The translations under genes were made by a program, and so were the position numbers. Below are positions 1 through 7,549 of a stretch of DNA of 34,453 bases, piece by piece. The stretch is from NCBI GenBank assembly GCA_002478545.1, contig DLOY01000077.1:1-34453 (forward strand), in the 5' to 3' direction. The DNA comes from Micrococcales bacterium UBA7472 (GTDB taxonomy: Bacteria; Actinomycetota; Actinomycetes; Actinomycetales; Microbacteriaceae). Position 1 is the stretch's first letter, and each line of letters opens with the position of its first letter. Below the pieces are notes generated by a model. That model was not told the DNA's origin and searched no databases. It saw only the letters and a list, made by a program, of their open reading frames with translations.

Positions 1-1046
1 ATTGAGAATCTGACAAAGTTCTGCCCGGCTTCGCCGTAAAACTCTCCTGGAACCGCCACGATGCCTAACTGAGCCAGCTCAGCAATGGTTTCCCAGCAGT
101 TTTGCCCCTTGGTGACCCACAAATAAAGCCCTGCCTCGGAATCGTGAAGTTCAAAGCCATAATCCAAAAGCGCGGGCAACAAGACATCTCTGCGCTTCCG
201 GTAGATCTCTTTCTGCGCAGCAACATGGCTGTCGTCACCTAAGGCGGCAACCATGGCCTGCTGCACCGGCATCGGGACCATCATTCCTGAGTGCATTCGA
301 AGGTTTACCAAACCCTTGATGAGCTTCTCATCGCCGGCAGCAAACGCCGCACGATAGCCAGCAAGATTTGACTGTTTACTAAGTGAGTAAATCGATAGAA
401 CGTTGGTGAGGTCACCTCCGGTGACCTCAGGATCAAGCATGCAGGGGATGTATTCATCCCATGGGGCATTCCAGCCCATTTCCGCGTAGCACTCGTCATT
501 GACGATTACCGCACCAAGTTCTCGCGCTCTAGCAAGGGCTCGCCTGAGAAACTCGACTGAATGCACTGAACCATTTGGGTTTCCTGGGCTGTTGAGCCAA
601 ATAAGTTTGGTGTTTTCTGGCCACTCATTTGGTTCATCGCCAACAAAGATCTCCGCGCCCGCAAACGCAGCTCCAACCTCATAAGCGGTGTAGGCCAAGC
701 GAGGCTGAACCACAACATCTCCAGCTCCAATGCCAAGCATGATCGGCAACCAAGAGATGAATTCCTTTGAGCCGATGGTGAGCAGTACTTGGTCAGGTTT
801 TAGACCAGGTGACTTTCTGCGTCGCGCATACCAATCGCATACTGCTGTTCTCGCGGAGACTTCACCCCAAGTGGTTGGGTAGCCAGGTGAGTCAGAGGCT
901 TCGTCAAGCGCCGCTTGAATCACGGCCGGTGTTGGGTCAATTGGGTTGCCTACCGAGAGATCAATGGGGCCTTGAGAGTGCGAAGCCGCAATCTCTCGAT
1001 AAGGCTTTAGCTTTTGCCAGGGATACTCCGGCAAGCCTTGAAACAC
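1..1046 (-). CDS. dapC: N-succinyldiaminopimelate aminotransferase (partial, 3' end outside window)
   Basis: A PLP-dependent class I/II aminotransferase that would convert N-succinyl-2-amino-6-ketopimelate to N-succinyl-LL-diaminopimelate in the cytosolic lysine/peptidoglycan DAP pathway. The frame opens with GTG at 1046 and reads to the window edge, giving 348 codons. The N-terminus has an LPEYPW motif and a DLSVGNPIDPTP segment, as in actinobacterial DapC. SLSKQSNLAGYR carries the PLP lysine at about residue 224 (codon 377-375). The GTG start overlaps the fdxA stop by one base (TAGTG), which implies translational coupling. The fdxA-dapC order is a known actinobacterial arrangement, so DapC is preferred over a generic aspartate aminotransferase. 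The C-terminus lies outside the window. Confidence 0.88.
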   Translation of the reverse strand, partial: MFQGLPEYPWQKLKPYREIAASHSQGPIDLSVGNPIDPTPAVIQAALDEASDSPGYPTTWGEVSARTAVCDWYARRRKSPGLKPDQVLLTIGSKEFISWLPIMLGIGAGDVVVQPRLAYTAYEVGAAFAGAEIFVGDEPNEWPENTKLIWLNSPGNPNGSVHSVEFLRRALARARELGAVIVNDECYAEMGWNAPWDEYIPCMLDPEVTGGDLTNVLSIYSLSKQSNLAGYRAAFAAGDEKLIKGLVNLRMHSGMMVPMPVQQAMVAALGDDSHVAAQKEIYRKRRDVLLPALLDYGFELHDSEAGLYLWVTKGQNCWETIAELAQLGIVAVPGEFYGEAGQNFVRFS

Positions 1047-1366
1047 TATTCGCCCTGAGGTGACAGAGCAGCAATGATTGGGTGGTCCCCTGGTACCGGG
1101 CCAACCTTGGCAGCACCACCTGGGGAACCAATCTCGGAGAAAAAGTCAACATTCGCCTTGTAGTACTCACTCCACTCGCCAGGCAGGTCGTCCTCGTAGT
1201 AGATCGCTTCCACTGGGCAGACTGGCTCGCAAGCACCGCAGTCAACGCACTCATCCGGGTGAATGTAAAGCATGCGGTCACCCTCATAAATGCAGTCGAC
1301 AGGGCACTCGTCGATACATGCCTTGTCCTTGACATCCACACAAGGTAACGCGATTACGTATGTCAC
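1046..1366 (-). CDS. fdxA: 7Fe ferredoxin (3Fe-4S/4Fe-4S), FdxA
   Basis: A small cytosolic electron carrier of 106 residues, the normal length for actinobacterial FdxA. Cysteines 9, 17, 21 and 25 sit in the N-terminal part (C-x7-C-x3-CP-x2-C). A second cluster motif, C40-x2-C43-x2-C46-x3-CP, binds a 4Fe-4S centre. The acidic tail with PGGAAKVG is typical of the family. The start is GTG at 1366, preceded by an AGGGGA ribosome binding site. The gene is directly coupled to dapC and lies downstream, on the same strand, of the polysaccharide run, with only 42 bases between. It is probably a housekeeping gene marking the conserved left flank of the locus. Confidence 0.95.
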   Translation of the reverse strand: MTYVIALPCVDVKDKACIDECPVDCIYEGDRMLYIHPDECVDCGACEPVCPVEAIYYEDDLPGEWSEYYKANVDFFSEIGSPGGAAKVGPVPGDHPIIAALSPQGE

Positions 1367-1408
1367 AGGTCCCCTCTACAGGCTTATCTAGACTCTAATA
1401 ATAATTGG

Positions 1409-2278
1409 TTAATGCCTCCTCGGCAGCAGGCGCAGGAGCCTAATGGCCGATCTCCAAGAGAAGCGAAACGCTCCGTCTCTCAGGCCAATTAGAAAGTTTT
1501 CTCTCGCTTCCCTAAAGCTGCCGAGCGCTTCGAGGTGAACACCGCGAGCGTAAGACAAAAAACCATTGTGCAGCCTTCGAACTTTTGGGTTAACTGAACT
1601 TAGATATCCCACTGCAGCCAACTCGGCCGCTTTAGGGGCGTCAACCCGACTTGTTGTCGATGAGTGCACGCGATAGCTGCCAAGCACTCCCGGGCATTTG
1701 GTAATTGTGAAGCCTCTAGCTGCAACACTGAGCCACAAGGCGTAGTCCTCTGACGCCAGAAGTTCTTTTGCCTCAGGAAAACCGCCGAGGATTCTTAGAA
1801 CTTCTCCCCTAATTAGTGCGCTCGAGGTGGCAATAGGGTTTCCTCCGGCCAGAAGGTGCTCAAGTGGCCTAGTTCCTGATAGTTTCCATGCCCGATAGGT
1901 ACCGCTTCTGGACCCAAATCGCTTCAGGCTGTGGTAACTCAAGTCTGCGCCTCGGTCCATCATTTTGACTTGGAGATCAAGCTTCTTGGGGCTCCAGACA
2001 TCGTCTGAGTCTAGGAAAGCTATCAGCTCACCCTTAGCCATGGCGCTGCCAAAATTCCGAGCCTTGGCAATCGAACCCTCGTTATCAAATTGAAAAAACC
2101 GAATGCGCGGATCATTAAAACTTCGAACAACAGCCTCACTGTCGTCGGAGGAGAAATTGTCAATGACAATTAGTTCCAAATCTTGAAATGTTTGAGCGAT
2201 TACTGACTGGAGAGCTTCACCGAGGAAGCGACCGTAATTGAAGTTCGGAACGACAACAGAAACTCTTGGCTTAGACAT
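1409..2278 (-). CDS. Glycosyltransferase family 2
   Basis: A GT-A fold glycosyltransferase of 289 residues, predicted to transfer a sugar from a nucleotide donor at the cytoplasmic face during glycan assembly. The N-terminus reads VSVVVPNFNYGRFL, followed by VIDNFSSDDS (donor binding) and FLDSDDVW, which holds the DxD-type metal site near residue 93. The acceptor half includes a DYALWLS motif typical of GT2 enzymes in O-antigen and capsule loci. No membrane segments are visible. The ATG start overlaps the upstream SDR gene by 8 bases. This is the last glycan gene of the minus-strand run before fdxA. Donor and acceptor cannot be read from the sequence; the adjacent CDP-sugar genes make a CDP-deoxyhexose donor possible. 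Confidence 0.88.
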   Translation of the reverse strand: MSKPRVSVVVPNFNYGRFLGEALQSVIAQTFQDLELIVIDNFSSDDSEAVVRSFNDPRIRFFQFDNEGSIAKARNFGSAMAKGELIAFLDSDDVWSPKKLDLQVKMMDRGADLSYHSLKRFGSRSGTYRAWKLSGTRPLEHLLAGGNPIATSSALIRGEVLRILGGFPEAKELLASEDYALWLSVAARGFTITKCPGVLGSYRVHSSTTSRVDAPKAAELAAVGYLSSVNPKVRRLHNGFLSYARGVHLEALGSFREARENFLIGLRDGAFRFSWRSAIRLLRLLPRRH

Positions 2279-3200
2279 TGGATTTCAAGCCTTCCAGCTT
2301 TGCATATCGAAGTAGGTCGTCCAGTTCTTGAATTTCGAGAGCAGCGAGTTGTGATGGCAATAATTCAGCTTCTCCAATTTTGCTACTGTCGAGCTTGGCT
2401 TCGCTTGTCGGTTGATCTTCTCCGTCAAAGAACAACTCACACTCCTGATTTAGAACTATCTCCGCGCGATCTCGAATCAAGCTGGCCCATGCGCGCAAAG
2501 TTCTCGATTTGCCAGTTGTGAAGTTGTATACCCCGAATGCCCTCTTGCCAAGAATCCGATCTAGAGATTTGACCACGGCCGAGGTCGGCACGAAATCTCG
2601 AGTTTGACTTGGATTTGAACGGATACGTGCCACGCAGTCAATTGCGAACTTTCTTGCGAGGTCATGAGTTACTAGGGTCCACGAAATTACACCCCCGATT
2701 CCAGGTCGCCCAAAGACATTTCCTAGTCGGAATATTGTCGCGTTATCAACCTTTTCCAAACGCTCTTCTAGAGTTTTATGCATCAAGGCGTATGGGCGCG
2801 CCCCTAGTAGCGGACTCGACTCATTCAAAACTCCACCCAAATCGTCGCCGTACACATGGATAGTGGACAAATGAATCAGTTGAGTCACTGGAGCCAATTG
2901 GCACATCCTTGCCAGTTCAGAACCTCTTTTAAAGGCCCAATCTTGCGCCAAAGAAGGGTAAGAGTCAGCAAAAGCAGCATTTGGGCTTGCCGCATTGATG
3001 ATTGTTGAGACAAGGCCTTGGGCCAGTGTTTGTTCGATATCTACCACTCGGGACGCTAGCGACGCGTTACCGCTTGCCAGATAGATTGGTTCTACTACTT
3101 GAACCCCTTGACCCTCCAAGTGGTCTCTGATTCGACTGCCTAATTGCCCCCGACTGCCGAAAAGTAATACTTGATCGCTCCCAGGAACTAAACCAGCCAC
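2271..3200 (-). CDS. NAD(P)-dependent epimerase/dehydratase (extended SDR), probable CDP-4-keto-6-deoxyhexose reductase
   Basis: An extended short-chain dehydrogenase of 309 residues. The nucleotide-binding loop GSRGQLG sits near the N-terminus, and an STIHVYG segment followed by YALMHK supplies the serine and the Y-x3-K catalytic pair. I chose the GTG at 3200 because the frame extended to 3263 would lie inside the cytidylyltransferase gene and add non-conserved residues, while GTG 3200 has AGGAAA a few bases upstream and gives a 13-base overlap. It follows genes for a CDP-glucose cytidylyltransferase, an RmlC-like epimerase and CDP-glucose 4,6-dehydratase. The likely role is the last 4-keto reduction or epimerisation of that pathway. 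The function is inferred from context. Confidence 0.8.
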   Translation of the reverse strand: MAGLVPGSDQVLLFGSRGQLGSRIRDHLEGQGVQVVEPIYLASGNASLASRVVDIEQTLAQGLVSTIINAASPNAAFADSYPSLAQDWAFKRGSELARMCQLAPVTQLIHLSTIHVYGDDLGGVLNESSPLLGARPYALMHKTLEERLEKVDNATIFRLGNVFGRPGIGGVISWTLVTHDLARKFAIDCVARIRSNPSQTRDFVPTSAVVKSLDRILGKRAFGVYNFTTGKSRTLRAWASLIRDRAEIVLNQECELFFDGEDQPTSEAKLDSSKIGEAELLPSQLAALEIQELDDLLRYAKLEGLKSNV

Positions 3201-3952
3201 GGCGGATTTCCTGAACTCCAAAGCGCTTCCAGGACCTCCTGATCTCGCTTTGTGTCCATACATTGCCAGAAATCGTGGTGCTGGAAAGCACCTAGTTGAC
3301 CCAGTTGAGTAACGGACTCGAGGGGTTCCCTTTCTAGCATCACATTGCTTGAAGGGATGTGGTTGATGAATTCAGGTTCGCAGACAAAAAACCCTCCATT
3401 GATCCATCCAGAGTGAAGCTGTGGTTTTTCCTTAAAGGATTTGACGTCCCCTGACTCAATATCTAGCTCGCCAAATCGAGCCGTAGGTCGAACGGCGGTC
3501 ATAGTTACCATTTTTCCGCTACTTGCATGATGATCGAGCAGTTTGTCGATAGGCACATTTGAGACGCCGTCGCCATAGGTGAGCATAAACCGCTCGTTGC
3601 CGATTAGATCCTTCAGCAAGCGCAGGCGGGTACCCGTTAGAGAGTCGAGGCCTGTATCCACCAATGAAATGTCCCAATTCGGCGCTTGAACGCTTAGCCA
3701 TTCAACTTTACCGCTTGCAAGGTTCACCTTGAAGTCGGAATTAAGTGAGTTGAACTTCAAAAAGTAATCTTTGACCACCTCAGCCTTATACCCCAAGGCC
3801 AAGACGAACTCGGTGTGGCCAAACTTCGCGTAATGCTGCATTATGTGCCAAAGTACTGGCCGCCCGCCAACCGGAACCATGGGCTTGGGTATTGTTTCGG
3901 TCAATTCAGCTAGTCGCGTGCCGAAACCTCCAGCAAGAATTACAACTTTCAC
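3188..3952 (-). CDS. rfbF: Glucose-1-phosphate cytidylyltransferase
   Basis: It makes CDP-glucose from CTP and glucose 1-phosphate, the entry step to CDP-6-deoxy and dideoxy sugars. The 254-residue length fits the family. The nucleotidyltransferase signature LAGGFGTRL lies at residues 6-14, IPKPMVPVGG (Lys23) follows, and YGDGV at 126-130 provides the metal-binding aspartate. The start is GTG at 3952 with AGAGGGG upstream. It sits 17 bases after the RmlC-like gene and overlaps the SDR by 13 bases, so the four CDP-sugar genes appear co-translated. The phrase VPVGGRPVLWHIMQ and the next-door CDP-glucose 4,6-dehydratase favour RfbF/DdhA over RmlA. Confidence 0.93.
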   Translation of the reverse strand: MKVVILAGGFGTRLAELTETIPKPMVPVGGRPVLWHIMQHYAKFGHTEFVLALGYKAEVVKDYFLKFNSLNSDFKVNLASGKVEWLSVQAPNWDISLVDTGLDSLTGTRLRLLKDLIGNERFMLTYGDGVSNVPIDKLLDHHASSGKMVTMTAVRPTARFGELDIESGDVKSFKEKPQLHSGWINGGFFVCEPEFINHIPSSNVMLEREPLESVTQLGQLGAFQHHDFWQCMDTKRDQEVLEALWSSGNPPWLV

Positions 3953-3969
3953 CTAAAAGCCCCTCTGAA

Positions 3970-4419
3970 TCATTTGTGTTTTATCTCCCACGAGTAAGGA
4001 ATTGCTCCAGAGAGAGCGTCCAGTCTTTCAATTTCTTCGGGATCGTGGGGCAATGTTGAACAGTTTGCAACGATGGCGGATCCTGATCCAATTGCTTTGA
4101 AGCCATTCCAAATCATCGGAGGTACGGTGACCAGAGAGTAATTCTCGGGAGAAATGAAAATCTCCTGCACCTCTCCATTGGTAGAACTACCTGGGCGATC
4201 GTCGAACAAAACAAACTTAATCTCCCCCAGCACAACCGCATAATTAAGAGTCATTTTTCGGTGGCGATGCCAGGCCTTTATAGCGCCTGGGTGAACGCTT
4301 GAGAAGTAAATTTCTCCAAACCTTTCAAAAGCTGGCGAGTCCTCCCTAAGCATGTGCATCACCTTGCCTCGCTCATCATGAAATTGAGCTAGAGGAGTAA
4401 TACGAACTCCGTCAATCAA
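3970..4419 (-). CDS. RmlC-like cupin epimerase (dTDP-4-dehydrorhamnose 3,5-epimerase family) of the CDP-sugar cassette
   Basis: A small cupin of 149 residues in the dTDP-sugar isomerase/RmlC family. The IKAWHRH segment aligns with the catalytic-histidine strand of RmlC, and GEIKFVLFDDRP follows. The lysine of classical RmlC that follows this strand is replaced here (TLNYAVV). This is also what I know of family members that travel with rfbF and rfbG, so it looks like a subfamily trait. The position usually WHG reads WNG. It probably epimerises C3 and/or C5 of CDP-4-keto-6-deoxyglucose; this is inferred from position. The start is TTG at 4419 in a 4-base TTGA overlap with rfbG, with AAGGAG 6 bases upstream. 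Confidence 0.82.
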   Translation of the reverse strand: MIDGVRITPLAQFHDERGKVMHMLREDSPAFERFGEIYFSSVHPGAIKAWHRHRKMTLNYAVVLGEIKFVLFDDRPGSSTNGEVQEIFISPENYSLVTVPPMIWNGFKAIGSGSAIVANCSTLPHDPEEIERLDALSGAIPYSWEIKHK

Positions 4420-5495
4420 TTGAGCTCCTTAAAGTACTCACGAATTTGGTGCTCGGTGATTTCGTTCATGCCTTTATTCTCCAGGTAAGCCTTATACCAA
4501 TTTGCGGTTTCAGCTATCGTCCTTTCGAAGCCCCACCGCGGCTGCCAAGAAAGATCCTGCTTTGCACGGTCGCAATTGAGTTGGAGCAGGTTCGCTTCGT
4601 GGACATTTGAGCTATTTCGCTCTACCTGCAGTTCCCCTTCGCCGATAACACCGAATATGCCACGAACAACTTCTTCGACGGTGTGTGCCGCCGTCAGGTT
4701 AGGCCCGAAATTGTAAGCGCTTTTGACGTTTCCACCTTTCAGCATCACCTCGGCCAATCGAAGATAGCCGGAGAGGGGCTCCAACACGTGCTGCCAGGGT
4801 CGAGTGGAGTTTGGGTTTCTCAATACAACCGGTCTCTGATTTTGGACTGATCGAATGCAATCAGGAACGATCCGATCTTCGGACCAATCTCCACCGCCGA
4901 TAACGTTACCCGCTCTCGTCGTGGCCATTTTGATATCTCGGCCATTGAAAATCGATCTCGCGTACGAGGCAAAAGCAATTTCAACTGCACCTTTGGATGC
5001 TGAGTATGGGTCTATTCCGCCAACTTGATCATTTTCCCTGTAGCCCCATTCCCATTCAACGTTTTCGTAGGCCTTGTCTGAAGTGATAAAGATCAGTGCT
5101 TCTAGGCTGTTTCGGTCTCGCAGGCTCTCAAGAAGATTGACGCCACCCATGAAGTTGGTCTCAAAGGTTTCTCTAGTTTCGACGAAGGACTTACGCACGA
5201 GGGGTTGAGCCGCTAAGTGAAAAACAACTTGTGGGTCAAAATCAACAACCTTGGATCGAATCTCATCAAAATTTCGGATGTCCCCAAATTGATCTGGGCC
5301 AATGCGAGACTCAAACTTCAAAGAGTTGATGTGTGCATTCGATTCCGGCGGAAGTGAGAATCCGTCAAGTTCCGCACCTGCGATTTCTAGAATTTTGAAG
5401 AGCCACGAGCCTTTGAAACCCGTGTGTCCAGTTACGAGGATGCGTTTTCCCTTGAATACGGCAAAATCAATTTTCAACGGAGCTATCCAATCCAT
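4416..5495 (-). CDS. rfbG: CDP-glucose 4,6-dehydratase
   Basis: An NAD-dependent extended SDR of 359 residues that converts CDP-glucose to CDP-4-keto-6-deoxyglucose. The motif VTGHTGFKGSWL (residues 21-32) is characteristic of RfbG/DdhB. TSDKAYEN at 138-145 and Y164-SAS-K168 are the active-site elements, and RAGNVIGGGDW with the later RPWQHV segment also match the family. The ATG start has AAGGGA 5 bases upstream and overlaps the upstream GT4 gene by 29 bases. With rfbF, the RmlC-like gene and an SDR it forms a four-gene CDP-deoxyhexose cassette. No ddhC-type 3-dehydrase is present, so a 6-deoxy rather than a 3,6-dideoxy sugar is expected. Confidence 0.93.
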   Translation of the reverse strand: MDWIAPLKIDFAVFKGKRILVTGHTGFKGSWLFKILEIAGAELDGFSLPPESNAHINSLKFESRIGPDQFGDIRNFDEIRSKVVDFDPQVVFHLAAQPLVRKSFVETRETFETNFMGGVNLLESLRDRNSLEALIFITSDKAYENVEWEWGYRENDQVGGIDPYSASKGAVEIAFASYARSIFNGRDIKMATTRAGNVIGGGDWSEDRIVPDCIRSVQNQRPVVLRNPNSTRPWQHVLEPLSGYLRLAEVMLKGGNVKSAYNFGPNLTAAHTVEEVVRGIFGVIGEGELQVERNSSNVHEANLLQLNCDRAKQDLSWQPRWGFERTIAETANWYKAYLENKGMNEITEHQIREYFKELN

Positions 5496-6687
5496 AGAGT
5501 CCCTTGTAGCCCTCCAAGGCTACCTCAGGTAAAAACTCTCTCTGGTATTTTGCCACCGAGGCTAGTCCAAAAGTCTCTCGCATTTTTTCATCTCGGATCA
5601 GTAGCTCGATCTTTGATGCGAGCTCCCTGTCAGCACCCGGCTGAAACAAGAGTCCAGTCACTCCGTCTTCGATTTGCTCAGGGATTCCTGCTAGTCGGCT
5701 TCCGATGACTGGTTTACCTAGAGCCATGGCCTCTGAAATTACATTCGGCAAGTCCTCATTTGATACGGAAGGGTGGATGAATAGATCGCACCTAGCCATG
5801 AGGTGAAAAATGCAGGGGCTTGAACCCATTAACCGAACATGGGAAGAAAGCCTGGAGGATTTGATCTGCTCTTCAAGGCTCTTTCTTTCCGGGCCTTCGC
5901 CGTCAATCAGAAAAATCCAGCCCTCAGGCAATGCCCTCTTCTTTAGGAGAATCTCGAGCGCACTCAAAAAGTGGGAGTGCCCCTTTCGCTTCTCAAGGAG
6001 ACCGACTGACAATCCAACTTTCAAAGCTCCGAACTGCGCCAGGGAAACTTCTTCGTTGCAGTTCGCTGGGTCAAGGCAGGAAGGCAATGGTATTCCATTC
6101 GGGATAACCGAACATTTCCCAGGTTGGAGTTGAAGCACCTTTGAAAGAACTGAGGCTGCAGCATTGGACCCGGTAACCCAAGAATCTACACGGCGCACCA
6201 AAACGCGGTCGAACCAAAAATCTAGCTTTCGGGCGGGCGAAGAATAATCCACTGCTAAGTTATTGACAGACATCACTAGAGATGTTTCGCTGAAGCCCTT
6301 TTTCACTCCAGACGCAAAACCGCGTGCTCCCGCAGCTCCCGGGAAACCGCCGTTGTTCACATGGACCATCGTTGGGTGAAGTTTTTTGGCGAACCTAACC
6401 CCGCGAACAAAGCCTGCCGCATACCTCAATTGATCCGCGATAACCCTGGCAAAGGGGGACTTCAGGCCAGCCAAAATTAATTTGTATTGAATGACCTCAG
6501 AAATTTTTTGAGAAATTGCCTCATCAAACCTTGAGTTGATATCTCCAGATCCAAGTGCAGAGACCAAAACAAGCTTCACTCCCTCTCGTGCAAGGGAAGT
6601 CACATTCCTTAATACTTGCGCCTCGGCACCGGAGACAAACGGTGATTCAATGTAGAAGAGAAAGTTTGGCTCAGAGTTTTGCCGCAA
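5467..6687 (-). CDS. Glycosyltransferase family 4
   Basis: A GT-B fold retaining glycosyltransferase of 406 residues. The N-terminal domain includes VSGAEAQVL and HVNNGGFPGAAG, a glycine-rich acceptor loop. The C-terminal donor domain has VGLLEKRKGH, then LIDGEGPER, FIHPS and SNEDLPNVISEAMALGKPVIGS, which contains the E-x7-E element, and ends with GIPEQIEDGVTGLL. It acts on a lipid-linked intermediate at the inner face of the membrane; the substrates are not readable. The start is TTG at 6687, overlapping the upstream SDR gene by 17 bases; a weak alternative start could lie further in. It is part of the long minus-strand glycan run. Confidence 0.9.
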   Translation of the reverse strand: MRQNSEPNFLFYIESPFVSGAEAQVLRNVTSLAREGVKLVLVSALGSGDINSRFDEAISQKISEVIQYKLILAGLKSPFARVIADQLRYAAGFVRGVRFAKKLHPTMVHVNNGGFPGAAGARGFASGVKKGFSETSLVMSVNNLAVDYSSPARKLDFWFDRVLVRRVDSWVTGSNAAASVLSKVLQLQPGKCSVIPNGIPLPSCLDPANCNEEVSLAQFGALKVGLSVGLLEKRKGHSHFLSALEILLKKRALPEGWIFLIDGEGPERKSLEEQIKSSRLSSHVRLMGSSPCIFHLMARCDLFIHPSVSNEDLPNVISEAMALGKPVIGSRLAGIPEQIEDGVTGLLFQPGADRELASKIELLIRDEKMRETFGLASVAKYQREFLPEVALEGYKGLYGLDSSVEN

Positions 6688-7549
6688 GGGGCACCCCCTC
6701 GTCCAAAGATACGTGCGGCTCCCAACTAAGCAAATTGCGCGCCAATGATGAATCTATTCGAACGATATCCTGTTGCCCGAGGTCCGCATGGGAGTTGGGG
6801 TATGTAAATAGCACCCCCTGCAATCCGAGGGAAAGCTCGATACGGTCCGCGACTTGCTTCATAGAAGCTTCGTATCCAGAACTGAGATTGAGAACAGTTG
6901 GTAGAGCAGCGGGGCCTTGGATCATCCTCACAATTGCTTCGGCTAAGTCATCGATGTAAAGGAAATCACGGACTGCAAGCGGCTTAGAAATTTCTAAACT
7001 GTATCCGATTGCAGCTGCTCGAAGAGCAGAGGGTATGAACATGGATCCGGTCTGTTTAGGGCCGTACACAGACGAGGGTCTTACAACCGTTAGGGCGAAA
7101 GACTTCTCCGAAACCGATGACATAAATGAGGTCTCTACAACTTTGGCTAATCCGTAGTCATCAACAGGCGAGAGTGGGGAGCTTTCAATAAAAGGTGAGG
7201 TTGCCCTGCCGTACTCAGCAGCCGAACCGAGATAAATTACCTTCGAGCAATATGACAGCAAATCCTGGGCTGTGACGATTCCCATTTTAAATGCTTGCCA
7301 AACATCTTGGTTCATGTGCTTGTCGCCAGAACCGGAAGCACCTCCTAGCGCAAAAATTACATTGCTGTAATCGCGTTCAAGTAGCAATTGACGCAACCAA
7401 GCGCGGTCTTCGAGCAAGAGTGGTCTTTGGTTTTCATGCTTAGGTTTTCTGGCAGCACCAATGACTGGATTCTTCGACTCATTTAAAGCTCTGAAAATGT
7501 TGGAACCTATGAATCCAGACGAGCCGACAACCAAGGTCGAATTACTCAA
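6671..7549 (-). CDS. NAD-dependent epimerase/dehydratase family protein
   Basis: An SDR of 292 residues. The Rossmann motif VVGSSGFIGSN lies at residues 7-17, YLGSAAEYGR supplies the catalytic serine region and DDYGLAK the Y-x3-K pair. VVRPSSVYGP and VRDFLYIDDLAEAI are typical of nucleotide-sugar epimerases and reductases. The exact substrate is unknown. The start is TTG at 7549 with AAGGTGG about 8 bases upstream, overlapping the large LIC12162-like gene by 8 bases. It is not obviously part of either the CDP or the UDP cassette and could modify a third sugar. Confidence 0.82.
   Translation of the reverse strand: MSNSTLVVGSSGFIGSNIFRALNESKNPVIGAARKPKHENQRPLLLEDRAWLRQLLLERDYSNVIFALGGASGSGDKHMNQDVWQAFKMGIVTAQDLLSYCSKVIYLGSAAEYGRATSPFIESSPLSPVDDYGLAKVVETSFMSSVSEKSFALTVVRPSSVYGPKQTGSMFIPSALRAAAIGYSLEISKPLAVRDFLYIDDLAEAIVRMIQGPAALPTVLNLSSGYEASMKQVADRIELSLGLQGVLFTYPNSHADLGQQDIVRIDSSLARNLLSWEPHVSLDEGVPLAAKL

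Noticed and set aside
961..1341. Minus-strand frame of 126 residues overlapping fdxA and the dapC start
   Set aside because: It lies in another frame across two clear genes, has no domain signature and disrupts the coupled fdxA-dapC junction.
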